DNA of 64,000 nucleotides, from positions 1 through 64,000 of the forward strand of contig JABWCM010000003.1 of NCBI GenBank assembly GCA_013360285.1, read 5' to 3'. Origin of the DNA: Myxococcales bacterium (GTDB taxonomy: Bacteria > Myxococcota_A > UBA9042 > JABWCM01). Below the pieces are notes generated by a model. It was not told the DNA's origin and made no database searches. It was given only the letters and a program-made list of their open reading frames with translations. A program made the position numbers and the translations under genes. Each line of letters opens with the position of its first letter. Position 1 is the stretch's first letter. Of this stretch, positions 56,601-63,800 are shown one piece after another.

Positions 56601-58258
56601 TGGATTATTGTGATCCCACCGACATATTTGCCGGCCCTGACGGATGTGTCCACGACGGATTGTCGATGTTTGCTCAGTCCTGTGACGACGGCAACCCATG
56701 TACCGAACCCGATTTGTGTGATTTCTTTGGTTTTTGCGAACCCGGTTTTGGGGTGATTTGTAACGACAACAACCCCTGTACCGCGGATTCCTGTGACCCC
56801 GACACCGGCGAGTGTGTATTTGCCCCCACATCGGGAAGCTGTAATGACGGCATTGCTTGTACCATCAATGATACTTGTACGGCCGGTAGTTGTGCCGGAA
56901 CACCGTCCCATGCGGCATGCGAAGACGGTGATCCCTGCACCACAAACCTATGTAGTCCGCCGACAGGATGTGTGGTATCGCCGACAACCACCTGGTATGT
57001 CGACGCGGCCAAAGCAGGCCTTCCACAAAACGGCACAAGTTGGGCCACCGCCTATGCCACCGTCCAAGCCGCTGTGGATGCTGCCCAAACCGGAGATGCG
57101 GTGTGGGTTCGCACAGGTACCTACAAACCGGCTGGTGCCACGGCCAACGTGGTTGTCATGAAAACCTGTGTCAATCTTTACGGTGGTTTTGCCGGCAATG
57201 AAACCACATTGGCCGCCCGTCCCATGTTGCCGACCACTCTTAGCGGCGATTTTGACAACAGCAACTCTGCCACGGCTGCCGACAGCCTCCACGTGGTGAC
57301 GGCAGCTTCCAATACCCGATTGGACGGCTTCGTAGTGACCCGGGGTAACGCGACATCACAAGGTGGGTGTGTTTATGGCATCAGCACCAATTATTTCACG
57401 ATCGACAACTGTACGGTTACCCAATGTGTCGCCGCTTTCAATGGTGGTGGAGCTTATCTGACAGGTTCTCCCGTCACGATTGAGGACAGTTTGTTCTCCC
57501 TCAATGTAGCCGGTCCCGGCAACAGCGCCGACGGCGGTGGTTTCTTTGTCACGTCCGGAAACTTTACTTTACAACGTTCGACTTTCGTTCAAAACGTAGC
57601 CAACCACCAAGGTGGGGCGGGATATTTATCAACATCCAACACGGTCATTCGCGATTGTGATTTTGAAGCCAACACCGTTCAACAAGGCGGCGGCCAGGTA
57701 GCGGGCGGTGGTGCGATTTGGGCCACAAACGGCACCACGGCGATTTACAACAGCGAGTTTATTTCCAACCAATGTATCGCCGGCAGCGGCGGATGGGGCG
57801 GTGCGTTGTTGTTTTTTGGCGCGACACCCACAGTGACCAATTGTACATTCGCGGAAAACACCGCTCCTTCACCGGGCCACGCAATCGGCTTGTTCAGCGG
57901 TTCTGCGCCGACCATTTCCAACAGCGTGTTGTGGTCTTCGGTTGCCGGCGCTCAGTTGGGCAACGGCGGCGGTGGCGCTCCGGTCATTCAGTTTTCCTGT
58001 TTGTCCGGAGGTTGGGCAGGTGCCGGTTCTGGAAACGCCGATTTGGCGATTCCGGCGGGCAACCCGTTTACGTTGGGCCCACAAGGTCAATATTACCTGA
58101 AACACCTCAACGTCGGCGGGGCGCCGTTTACATCCGCTTGTGTCAACCTCGGAAACAATACCCTTGCGACCAACGCCGGTATTCCGTGGCAAACCATGAC
58201 CACACGAATCGATCTGGTCAACGATGCAACGCCGGTAGACGCCGGTCGCCACTATTGA
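50654..58258 (+). CDS. Giant secreted protein: dockerin-like module, lamin-tail domain, very long Cys-rich array, jelly-roll-like domain, beta-helix
   Basis: A 2534-residue protein. Signal peptide to about 30; GGAGG eight bases before ATG. The N-terminal architecture repeats that of the 2104-residue giant: dockerin-like module (DTNGDGAANVLDVQC near 38; DHNCDNVINISDTVLSV near 83), MopE-type motif (AELCNGYDDDCDGVSDE near 150) and lamin-tail domain (about 195-345). Residues about 360-1700 are dozens of CDDGNxCTxDxCDPxxGC-like repeats with nested 51- and 113-residue super-repeats. A jelly-roll/MAM-like domain (ENFETGAAGWTTG..., about 1704-1874) follows, then more Cys-rich repeats. A right-handed beta-helix of the polymorphic-membrane-protein kind ends it (about 2111-2534; FTIDNCTVTQCVAAFNGGGAYL). 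No cohesin-like domain is present. Likely a very long fibre on the cell surface. Confidence 0.87.
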   Translation: MGNIRRVQAAAWFLTLCTIVFTMSEQLIAACLTPPGDTNGDGAANVLDVQCNILMNLWSLNGQIGPVPQCMGANPQPTLVPDHNCDNVINISDTVLSVTFALLAPLNGDLDGNINQCVDTCESDLDGDGDFDFLDCAPLNGNVFKGAAELCNGYDDDCDGVSDEPSATTVAQSCNDNDACSGTETCTAVQIGTGIAITELQINPGAGLQPHGEWIEIFNGGAAPVNVRGFKLKDNHGELHTIDPGGALFIPPGGTLVFAANTDMAQNGGVRAHYQYSGFNLDDSADEVILLNSQGNELDRVDYDTNNGWTITPGSSIAVVDHSSNNNQPGIWATSSAGYGTDGLKGTPSGPNYDVYPSYCADGEPVDCSYLNDSCNDSACDSTDGSCSAVPKNDGGGCDDGNSCTQTDTCNDGVCVGGNPVSCGEAALCYTDPVCNPDTGDCETSPLTNGTTCSDSLACTVSDSCTDGMCIGIPNHLACDDGVFCTLDLCSPGAADADAAGCVVDPTGKFGTECDDDNVCTYPDVCDFDGTCAPGFGVTCNDKNSCTDDFCDPVDGCQYVPNTAACNDGIACTTGDVCGGGSCAGTVNHSVCDDGEFCTQNLCIPGSTDADSQGCVLDPLANFGTPCDDENECTYPDVCDFDGTCAPGFGVTCNDKNPCTDDSCHPTDGCIFAPNTNSCDDGIECTQNDICTAGVCIGEVSHDACEDGEFCTQNLCDADDPGADTSGCVTDPLAMFGTPCDDGSECTYPDVCDFDGTCAPGFGVTCNDNNPCTDDSCDPEIGCVYAPNTEPCDDNNACTLDDQCSGGDCVGGEAPDCDDDNPCTDDGCDPESGCTHAVNSDPCDDNDACTLDDQCNGGDCVGGQAPDCDDDNPCTDDDCDSQSGCTNTANLEPCDDNNACTLDDQCSGGDCVGGEAPDCDDDNPCTDDGCDPTDGCYVTNNTEPCDDGIDCTVDDTCSEGTCIATPSDEFCDDGIFCTLNTCDVEHPDADAQGCVTDGLAMFDTPCDDGSECTWPDVCDFDGNCEPGFGVTCNDKNPCTDDFCDDAEGCMFVPNTEACDDGIGCTIDDVCTAGACLGTPSAEACEDGIFCTLNTCDVEHPDADTQGCVTDALAMFGTPCDDGSECTWPDVCDFDGNCEPGFGVTCNDKNPCTDDFCDDADGCMFIPNTEACDDGIGCTIDDVCTDGTCFGTPSADACEDGIFCTLNTCDVEHPDSDDQGCVTDGLAMFGVPCDDGSECTWPDVCDFVGNCEPGFGVTCNDLNPCTDDYCDDAEGCIFADNTEVCDDGIGCTVDDGCQAGVCVGTASDSFCEDGNVCISNSCDSQHPDADADGCVADPFAAFGQLCDDGDGCTFPDVCDFDGNCTPGFGIDCDDGASCTIDSCDSETGECVYVITECADDGLACTVDYCDPTDPNAQGDGCVHDAFPLFGTLCDDGNECTWPDACDFDGTCVPGFDVECDDGNPDTLDSCDPDTGECIYTPIDCDDGDVCTLDEFDPVSMSCTYTVVECDDGQFCTADSCDASHPLADASGCVYDPFANFGVLCDDGNECTWPDACDLDGTCAPGFDVECDDGDICTTDFCDPASGGCISQPSTEPCDDGIACTIDDVCSNGTCQGAPSDTVCDDDNVCSLDICDPASGDADALGCIYDTLSMFASPCDDGDVCSEPDLCDFFGGCEPGFPVVCDDGDVCTNDYCDPVLGCISSGIVLAENFETGAAGWTTGILNGEVSGWTLTDVTGGTDPIGFGSITFGTPNDGDLLGYENSYLQSPTFSSTGGATLTFDSYSSNEFNNPYDAESVQISYDGGNNWEILIPSTDSTWWEFFQSWVTFTVDIPAASGTNQTVLRFVYDTVDGCCGFTSITGWYIDNVVVVGSAGIDCNDNDGCTIDACDPANGCYYTNVDCDDDDVCTQDDCNSDFGNCLYSLVLCDDNDGCTIDSCDPTQGCVYDSVNCDDGDVCTLDECDQDTGMCLYSSVACDDGEFCTLDYCDPTDIFAGPDGCVHDGLSMFAQSCDDGNPCTEPDLCDFFGFCEPGFGVICNDNNPCTADSCDPDTGECVFAPTSGSCNDGIACTINDTCTAGSCAGTPSHAACEDGDPCTTNLCSPPTGCVVSPTTTWYVDAAKAGLPQNGTSWATAYATVQAAVDAAQTGDAVWVRTGTYKPAGATANVVVMKTCVNLYGGFAGNETTLAARPMLPTTLSGDFDNSNSATAADSLHVVTAASNTRLDGFVVTRGNATSQGGCVYGISTNYFTIDNCTVTQCVAAFNGGGAYLTGSPVTIEDSLFSLNVAGPGNSADGGGFFVTSGNFTLQRSTFVQNVANHQGGAGYLSTSNTVIRDCDFEANTVQQGGGQVAGGGAIWATNGTTAIYNSEFISNQCIAGSGGWGGALLFFGATPTVTNCTFAENTAPSPGHAIGLFSGSAPTISNSVLWSSVAGAQLGNGGGGAPVIQFSCLSGGWAGAGSGNADLAIPAGNPFTLGPQGQYYLKHLNVGGAPFTSACVNLGNNTLATNAGIPWQTMTTRIDLVNDATPVDAGRHY
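53029..53450 (+). repeat. 153-bp tandem repeat inside the 2534-residue giant
   Basis: Nearly identical 51-codon units encode CTLDDQCSGGDCVGGEAPDC followed by CDDDNPCTDDGCDPESGC. Matching bases recur 306 bases apart (for example TGCGTGTACGTTGGACGACC at 53041 and 53347), with a more diverged unit between. The nucleotide identity implies recent duplication, or gene conversion among units. Confidence 0.8.
53480..54500 (+). repeat. 339-bp tandem super-repeat inside the 2534-residue giant
   Basis: Three consecutive 113-residue units, each containing CTLNTCDVEHPDxD, CTWPDVCDFDGNCEPGFGVT and NDKNPCTDDFCDDAEGC. The phrase TGCGATGTCGAACA starts at 53597, 53936 and 54275, exactly 339 bases apart each time. 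Older, more diverged units of the same kind (CTYPDVCDFDGTCAPGFGVT) precede it from about 52200. This points to growth of the array by unequal exchange. Confidence 0.85.
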
Positions 58259-58315
58259 TCGAGTTCGGCGCCTGATGCTCCTTCCAACCCAATCTTTAGC
58301 CAACACGAGTGCTAT

Positions 58316-60019
58316 ATGCGATCCCCGTTGTTCGGACTCTTCATTTTAGCGGCTTGGTTTCTTACTTATGGTTGCAACTCCGACGATTCGTCGACCGATA
58401 TGCAATCAGGGAGCGACTCCGGCCAGAGTTCAACCGACATCGCCCATACGATGGCGGACAACTCCACAGCGGATTCAGGTACGACGACGGACGATTCCAA
58501 CCCCTCGGAAAACGACGCCGACACCCCAAAAGGTGATCTCGTCGCCACGTCGGATGTGGCCGAACTGCCTGATATGCCGGACGAACCCCAAGGCCCTCCG
58601 CCATTGGAACAACGGGGTTTTATGGCGGTGCGCGCGGCCATTCATGTACACAGCGCGTATTCTCACGACGGTTGCGATGGTGATGGGTTGCTGGAAGACG
58701 GCACGGCAAAACCGGAATGTATCGACAACATTCGCCATGGTATTTGTGTGTCTCGATTGAACTACGTTTTAATGACGGATCATCCGGCGAACATGCGGGA
58801 TTATCCATTTGAAAAGCTGGTGTTTTACGACCCCACGGCGGGTGACGAATTGGTATGGGATGACAACGAACGGGCCTGGGCGAACCGGTTGATGTGCCCC
58901 GATGGTGTCACCAAGATTGTCACAGTGGGTTTTGAGGGCACCCATACCATGGCGGTAGGCCTCAAACGCCATTTGGTGCCCAAAGAAATGCACAGCATTT
59001 CGATCAAAGATGAAACGACCCCGGAAGATCTTCAGGCGGTGGTTGCCGAAGTTCATGCCGCGGGTGGATTGCAGTTGATTGCGCATAGCGAACAAGACGA
59101 TTTGTCGGCGGAAGTATTGATCAGCCTACCGATTGACGGCATGGAAATGTACAATGTCCACGCCAATTTTAATTCGGCATTGGAAAAAAAACCCGAACGA
59201 CTGTTTTTGCTCGAACCCTATTTTGATCCGGCCCCAGGAGGACCGGATCCCGATTTGGCGGCGTTGTTGTTGTTGGATGTGTTTCCGACCCCCAGTTTGG
59301 ACAAATGGCGTACGGTGGTTGGCGCCAAGCAGACAACGGGGGTAATCGGCTCTGACGTTCACGAAAACGTCAATGTTTCCGGCTATTGTGATCCCGGCGG
59401 CAGCATCGAAGGGTTGTGTGACGCTTTGGGTGCAGATGTTCCTTATGTCTTGGCTGCCCTCAAAAAAGGTGGGCCGGTGATCATGGAGGATGGGGAACGT
59501 TTGGATAGTTACCGGCGGGTGTTTCATTGGCTGCACAATCGTCTCTTGGTCACCGAATTTGAACCCGGCGCTGACCAAGAAGCGATCGTTGCGGGTCGTA
59601 ATATCGCCGTGTTTGAGGTGTTGGGCGATCCCGCGGGTTTGGATGTTGTGGCGCAGACGACCGATGGAATATGGCATGAAATAGGGAGCCGGGTGCCGCG
59701 AAGTGGAAATCCCATTTTGTGGATCCAAGTTCCCCCAAGCCCAGTGCCTACGCCGGGTGTAGCCTGGGCGGATGCACAAATGGACGCAGCGGAGTTGACC
59801 GTAACCATTTGGCATCTGACGGAAGGAAAAGAACCGGCCAAAGTGTGGGAAAGCACCCAATGGGGGGAACAGATCCACTATGCTATGGAGGAAGTAGGCG
59901 CCTATCAAGTAGAACTGACGATGCGTCCAAAACACCTGTTGCCGTGGCTGACACCCAATGATGATCTTGCGGAATCCACCTATCGATGGGCGGAAGTCAA
60001 TCCGATCTATGTATATTGA
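58316..60019 (+). CDS. PHP-domain lipoprotein (putative metal-dependent phosphoesterase)
   Basis: A 567-residue predicted lipoprotein (lipobox LTYGC), with an Asp/Ser/Thr-rich linker to about residue 95. The PHP-type metal centre motifs follow in order: IHVHSAYSHDG near 107, VLMTDHPANM, TVGFEGTH, QLIAHSEQDD and TGVIGSDVHEN near 345, so the binuclear/trinuclear metal site looks intact. The C-terminal 150 residues form beta strands (FEVLGDPAGLDVVAQTTDG) without known match. PHP domains hydrolyse phosphate esters; a surface-anchored form would act on extracellular substrates. The ribosome site is weak (CACGAG). It follows the 2534-residue giant by 57 bases on the same strand and might be cotranscribed. 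Confidence 0.8.
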   Translation: MRSPLFGLFILAAWFLTYGCNSDDSSTDMQSGSDSGQSSTDIAHTMADNSTADSGTTTDDSNPSENDADTPKGDLVATSDVAELPDMPDEPQGPPPLEQRGFMAVRAAIHVHSAYSHDGCDGDGLLEDGTAKPECIDNIRHGICVSRLNYVLMTDHPANMRDYPFEKLVFYDPTAGDELVWDDNERAWANRLMCPDGVTKIVTVGFEGTHTMAVGLKRHLVPKEMHSISIKDETTPEDLQAVVAEVHAAGGLQLIAHSEQDDLSAEVLISLPIDGMEMYNVHANFNSALEKKPERLFLLEPYFDPAPGGPDPDLAALLLLDVFPTPSLDKWRTVVGAKQTTGVIGSDVHENVNVSGYCDPGGSIEGLCDALGADVPYVLAALKKGGPVIMEDGERLDSYRRVFHWLHNRLLVTEFEPGADQEAIVAGRNIAVFEVLGDPAGLDVVAQTTDGIWHEIGSRVPRSGNPILWIQVPPSPVPTPGVAWADAQMDAAELTVTIWHLTEGKEPAKVWESTQWGEQIHYAMEEVGAYQVELTMRPKHLLPWLTPNDDLAESTYRWAEVNPIYVY

Positions 60020-60183
60020 TTTTGGGGTAACGCGGGTACAACAGGCCGGTTTTATTTCTTTATTTTTGCGATTGATCCATCTGAGACATCTTGACATCCC
60101 CGGCGGCTAACGTTATTTCACCGCCAACATCCAACATCACGGATGTTCTGCCACACAATCCAAACCACACGGGAGAAAAACCA

Positions 60184-60855
60184 ATGTCGTTCACCGAGCA
60201 GGAATATATTGAATTCGGCATGCGCAGGCGGGCCATTCCATTGATTCGGCAATCCGAGGTCGCTTTGCAACTTTTCCTGAAAGAACCCCAAGGATTTATT
60301 GATTTGTTACCGGATCCGAAAATTGACGAGAAAATGACCCTCAGCATTGAACAAATCAACGAGGCAATGAAGGATCGTCAAATTGCCGAGGCGGACGCCA
60401 AAGGGGCGACCAGGGTCCAGGATGAACAAATGGCCAAAGGCAAAATTTGGCTTCGGAAAGCGACCAAACGTAACAAACGTGGCGTCCTTGTGGGAGTCCA
60501 GGTTCCGGAAGAAATGCAAGTTCACGGTCGGCTTCGCAGCGTCAACACCATGTTGTCGACTTTGAAATCGTTTACAGACTGGATGAAAACGAACAATTCC
60601 CAATTGGCATCAGCCGGCAAGGGTCTCGACGCGTTGATCGCCGAAGGAGTCGAAATTCATACAAAGTTATCCAATTACGACGCCAAACAGGAAGCGATGT
60701 TGATTCAAACCGTGCCTGCAGCCGTTCGTGTTTTCTGGAAAACCAAGGGTGAACTCTATATCCAGTTGAAAATCCTTCACAACGCCGCCAAAGAATTTTA
60801 CGCAGCCGACCTGGAAAAAAGCGCCCAGTACAACATGGACATTTTGTACGCTTGA
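60184..60855 (+). CDS. Orphan helical protein
   Basis: A 223-residue cytoplasmic protein, mostly helical and charged, with no signal peptide or membrane segment and no family I recognise. The N-terminal half contains EQEYIEFGMRRRAIPLIRQSEVALQLFL and FIDLLPDPKIDEKM; the C-terminal half (KGELYIQLKILHNAAKEFYAADLEKSAQYNMDIL) looks like a helical bundle. ATG 60184 has GGGAG at usable spacing; the ORF-track start at 60091 adds 31 residues with no ribosome site. It is isolated, followed by tandem repeats. Confidence 0.65.
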   Translation: MSFTEQEYIEFGMRRRAIPLIRQSEVALQLFLKEPQGFIDLLPDPKIDEKMTLSIEQINEAMKDRQIAEADAKGATRVQDEQMAKGKIWLRKATKRNKRGVLVGVQVPEEMQVHGRLRSVNTMLSTLKSFTDWMKTNNSQLASAGKGLDALIAEGVEIHTKLSNYDAKQEAMLIQTVPAAVRVFWKTKGELYIQLKILHNAAKEFYAADLEKSAQYNMDILYA

Positions 60856-60865
60856 GAATCGTACT

Positions 60866-60898
60866 ATGGACTGGATGGACTGAATGGACTGGATGGAT
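60866..60898. repeat. Short 9-bp tandem repeat
   Basis: ATGGACTGG/ATGGACTGA-type 9-mers repeat about three and a half times just after the stop codon of the orphan gene. It is a simple-sequence tract upstream of the 21-bp array. No coding role is evident. Confidence 0.75.
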
Positions 60899-60940
60899 AT
60901 GCCGGTGCGACCGGCATGATCGGTAACGCTTCGGCACGGA

Positions 60941-61180
60941 CCGTCGCCTGCGTGTACAGCCCGTCGCCATGCGTGTACAGCCCGTCGCCAACCACGTACA
61001 ACCCGTCGCCAACAACGTACAACCCGTCGCCAACAACGTACAACCCGTCGCCATGCGTGTACAGATCGTCGCCATGCGTGTACATATCGTCGCCATGCGT
61101 GTACAGATCGTCGCCATGCGTGTACAGATCGTCGCCATGCGTGTACAGATCGTCGCCAACAACGTACAACCCGTCGCCAA
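60941..61180. repeat. 21-bp tandem repeat array, about 11 copies in two variants
   Basis: Units of 21 bases begin CGTCGCC and continue either ATGCGTGTACAG (A) or AACAACGTACAA (B), with CC or AT joining them. The order is roughly A A B B B A A A A A B, the first unit lacking three bases. Because 21 is a multiple of three and the unit has no stop in any frame, long ORFs appear on both strands (60916 +, 60969 +, 60572 -, 60667 -, 60864 -). None has a good ribosome site, and several overlap real genes, so I treat it as a non-coding VNTR between genes. A translated heptapeptide (GDDLYTH/GDGLYVV) from the minus strand is conceivable. Confidence 0.85.
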
Positions 61181-61276
61181 ACGCGCAACACTATGGCTCA
61201 TTGCTGATTGGGCCTCCCTTGAATGTTGTGATGGACAATGGTATCCCAATTGGGTCCAGTTGGAGGTCGTTTGGTT

Positions 61277-62839
61277 ATGTCACGTCGAACTTATGTATGG
61301 TTTTGGTTGTTGGCCCTCTTGTTGACCGTTTCCTGCGGATCGTCTCGGGGAGGCGGTAACGGTGGGTTAAATCTTCCCGGTACCGTCAATGGTCTGGATG
61401 GGGTGGATACGACGCAGGCGGGAAATGATTCAGCAACGCCTCCGGACCTCGACAATCGATCCCCCGCCGACGTCGCCGGCGGTGGGGATGCCGGTGGGAC
61501 CGATCTTCCTGATACCGACACTCCACTTGGCGGCACCGATATCCAAAACAACGAACCGGACGAGACCAGCGGTTGTGAACCCGGTGAGACCGGTTGCGAC
61601 GGGAAAGCGGTGGTCGTTTGCCAGCCAGACGGCGAAACTTGGAAGCCGGTTGTCAATTGCCCCAGTGGTCAGACTTGTTTTGCCGGCGCCTGTTGTTCGA
61701 CCGACTGTGGCGACAAACAATGTGGGCCGGATGGGTGTGGCGGTTCTTGCGGTACCTGCCCCGTCGGTTATGTATGCCAACAAGGTCAATGTGGATGTAA
61801 GGGCGATTGCTCGGACAAAGAATGTGGTGACGACGGCTGTGGCACATTGTGTGGTACGTGTGCTGACGGTGCGGAATGTATCGACGGTATTTGCGAATGT
61901 GCGCCGGACTGTTTTGGCATTGAGTGTGGTCCAGATGGTTGTGGTGGATCGTGTGGAACTTGTTCCGCAGGAGATGTGTGCCAAGCGGGTAGTTGTGTTT
62001 GTAAGACAACGTGTGACGGCAAACAGTGTGGTTCCGACAATTGCGGCGGCTCCTGTGGATCGTGCTCTGTGGGGTTTTCCTGCAAAAACAACCAGTGTGT
62101 TGAAAACTGTTCACCCCACTGTGCCGGCAAACAATGTGGTGATGACGGGTGTGGCGGAAGCTGCGGTACCTGTATTGTCGGTTCACAGTGCAGCACATTT
62201 GGGATTTGTTTGCCGTTTTGTACACCCAATTGTACAGGGAAATCCTGTGGTGACGACGGCTGTGGTGGATCCTGCGGGAGCTGTGGGTTGAATCAGACCT
62301 GCACCAACGGAAAATGTGTCAGCGGGTGTACTCCGCAGTGTTCCGGGAAACAATGTGGGCCAAACGGTTGTGGTGGCCAATGTGGCACTTGCCTCGCTAA
62401 CCAGACTTGTCACAACGGCACGTGTGTCGATGCTGCGCCCGGTTCCTGCAACGGTGCGTGTGGCAACAAAGGTAGCGGAAATTGTTATTGTGACGCAGCA
62501 TGCCAATCCAAGGGCGACTGCTGTGCCGATGTTTGTGATTATTGTTCTTTGGAGTTTTGTGACTGTACTCCAAGCTGTACAAACAAAAAATGTGGCAGTG
62601 ATGGGTGTGGTGGAACTTGCGGAGTGTGTGCTGCGTCCGCACCGGTGTGTGTGGAAGGTGCCTGCCTCACAACAAATGCCTGTCAATCCAAATGTACAAC
62701 CGTTTGTGGAACGACCGACCCCCTTATCTGTACTTTGTTATGTAGCGACCTGTTTGGGATAGGGGGGGCAAGCGATGTTATCTGGGATTGTTTCGAGAAA
62801 AACGGTTGCTCTCAGAGTTGTATCTTGCCGTTTCCTTAA
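61277..62839 (+). CDS. Lipoprotein with CGxDGCGGxCGxC repeats and a somatomedin-B-like domain
   Basis: A 520-residue predicted lipoprotein (MSRRTYVWFWLLALLLTVSC). Asp/Gly-rich linker to about 100, then around nine units built on CxGKxCGxDGCGGSCGTC (about 135-385, and one more near 440). This pattern is common in deltaproteobacterial surface proteins. Between the repeats, residues about 390-421 contain CNGACGNKGSGNCYCDAACQ SKGDCCADVC spacing, a good match to the eukaryote-type somatomedin-B cystine knot. The C-terminal end has a further Cys cluster (CQSKCTTVCGTTDPLICTLLC). Function unknown; adhesion is plausible. GGAGG is ten bases before ATG 61277; the ORF-track start at 61238 lacks a signal peptide. 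Confidence 0.8.
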   Translation: MSRRTYVWFWLLALLLTVSCGSSRGGGNGGLNLPGTVNGLDGVDTTQAGNDSATPPDLDNRSPADVAGGGDAGGTDLPDTDTPLGGTDIQNNEPDETSGCEPGETGCDGKAVVVCQPDGETWKPVVNCPSGQTCFAGACCSTDCGDKQCGPDGCGGSCGTCPVGYVCQQGQCGCKGDCSDKECGDDGCGTLCGTCADGAECIDGICECAPDCFGIECGPDGCGGSCGTCSAGDVCQAGSCVCKTTCDGKQCGSDNCGGSCGSCSVGFSCKNNQCVENCSPHCAGKQCGDDGCGGSCGTCIVGSQCSTFGICLPFCTPNCTGKSCGDDGCGGSCGSCGLNQTCTNGKCVSGCTPQCSGKQCGPNGCGGQCGTCLANQTCHNGTCVDAAPGSCNGACGNKGSGNCYCDAACQSKGDCCADVCDYCSLEFCDCTPSCTNKKCGSDGCGGTCGVCAASAPVCVEGACLTTNACQSKCTTVCGTTDPLICTLLCSDLFGIGGASDVIWDCFEKNGCSQSCILPFP

Positions 62840-62869
62840 CCCGGATTTCTCCTGCGAATGTAAGATTGA

Positions 62870-63799
62870 ATGTCGGTTTGTTTATTTACCCACAAAACCT
62901 GTCTGCTGCACGATCCCGGGCGGTTTCATCCTGAATCCCCGTGGCGTCTCCGGGCGCTTCTGGATGCTCTCGCCGAAACTTCCCTGCCATGGGCAAAAAC
63001 AAAAGAGATTCCCAATCAGGCAACCGCGGAACAGCTCGTTTGGATCCATGAACCATCCTACGTCGATTGGGTATTGTCGTATCGGGGAAAACACGGAAAA
63101 ATAGATGCCGAAACGATTTTGTCGCCGGCGAGCGTAGACGCGGCGTTGTGGGCTGCCGGAGGAGCGGTTGCGGCTGTCGATGAAGTGTTGGAGGGACGTA
63201 CGAAGACTGCCTGGGTGTTGGGGAGGCCACCGGGTCATCATGCCGGTACACGCCGGGGGATGGGATTTTGTGTGTTTAACCACGTTGCTCTTGGGGTACG
63301 GTGGGCATTAAACCGGGGGGTCACGCGGGTGGCGATTTTGGATATCGACGTTCATCATGGCAACGGCACCCAAGAGATATTCTGGAATGATCCCAACGTT
63401 TTGTTCATTTCGAGCCATCAAAACAACCTATTTCCAGCGATAGGTGGGACAGCGGACGAAAACGGTGGTCCTGATGCACGGGGGACCAATCTCAACATGC
63501 CGATGTCGGCCGGGGCGCAAGATGATGATTTTATGCGGGTATGGACCGAACTTGCGGAGCCGGTTCTGGATCACTTTAGGCCACAATTGATGTTCGTTTC
63601 GGCGGGATTCGATGCTCACATCGATGACCCACTTGGTGGGCTTGCCGTTACCGAACAGGGTTATGCGCGGTTTAGCAAGTGGCTTCAGCAGGCAGCAGAT
63701 CGGTGGACACAGGGACGGTCGGTATGGGTATGGGAAGGAGGATACGACGGCCAGGCGTTGAAAGACTGCTTTTTGGCTTGCCTACGCACTTGGGAGTAG
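62870..63799 (+). CDS. Histone deacetylase family (class II-like) amidohydrolase
   Basis: A 309-residue zinc hydrolase of the arginase/deacetylase fold, which in bacteria removes acetyl or similar groups from polyamines, acetoin-pathway or protein substrates. Motifs: HDPGRFHPESPWRLRALLDAL at the N-terminus; RPPGHHAG near 119 with the His pair; DIDVHHGNGTQ near 158 with zinc ligands Asp and His; MFVSAGFDAHIDDPLGG near 243 with the third zinc ligand; and VWEGGYD in place of the active-site Tyr loop. HDPGRFHPE and ARGTNLNMPM suggest the class II/HdaH-like branch. The start is ATG 62870 with a weak ribosome site. One base separates its stop from the next start, so the partial downstream gene is probably coupled. 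Confidence 0.92.
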   Translation: MSVCLFTHKTCLLHDPGRFHPESPWRLRALLDALAETSLPWAKTKEIPNQATAEQLVWIHEPSYVDWVLSYRGKHGKIDAETILSPASVDAALWAAGGAVAAVDEVLEGRTKTAWVLGRPPGHHAGTRRGMGFCVFNHVALGVRWALNRGVTRVAILDIDVHHGNGTQEIFWNDPNVLFISSHQNNLFPAIGGTADENGGPDARGTNLNMPMSAGAQDDDFMRVWTELAEPVLDHFRPQLMFVSAGFDAHIDDPLGGLAVTEQGYARFSKWLQQAADRWTQGRSVWVWEGGYDGQALKDCFLACLRTWE

Positions 63800-63800
63800 C

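Noticed and set aside
37547-58258. Classical cellulosome with cellulases
   Set aside because: No glycoside hydrolase, carbohydrate esterase or polysaccharide lyase motif was recognised in the window, so the dockerin/cohesin-like parts are better described as a structural or adhesion system.
60916-61359. Plus-strand ORF through the 21-bp repeats
   Set aside because: It overlaps the start of the well-supported lipoprotein gene, has no ribosome site, and equal-length ORFs exist in other frames simply because the repeat has no stops.
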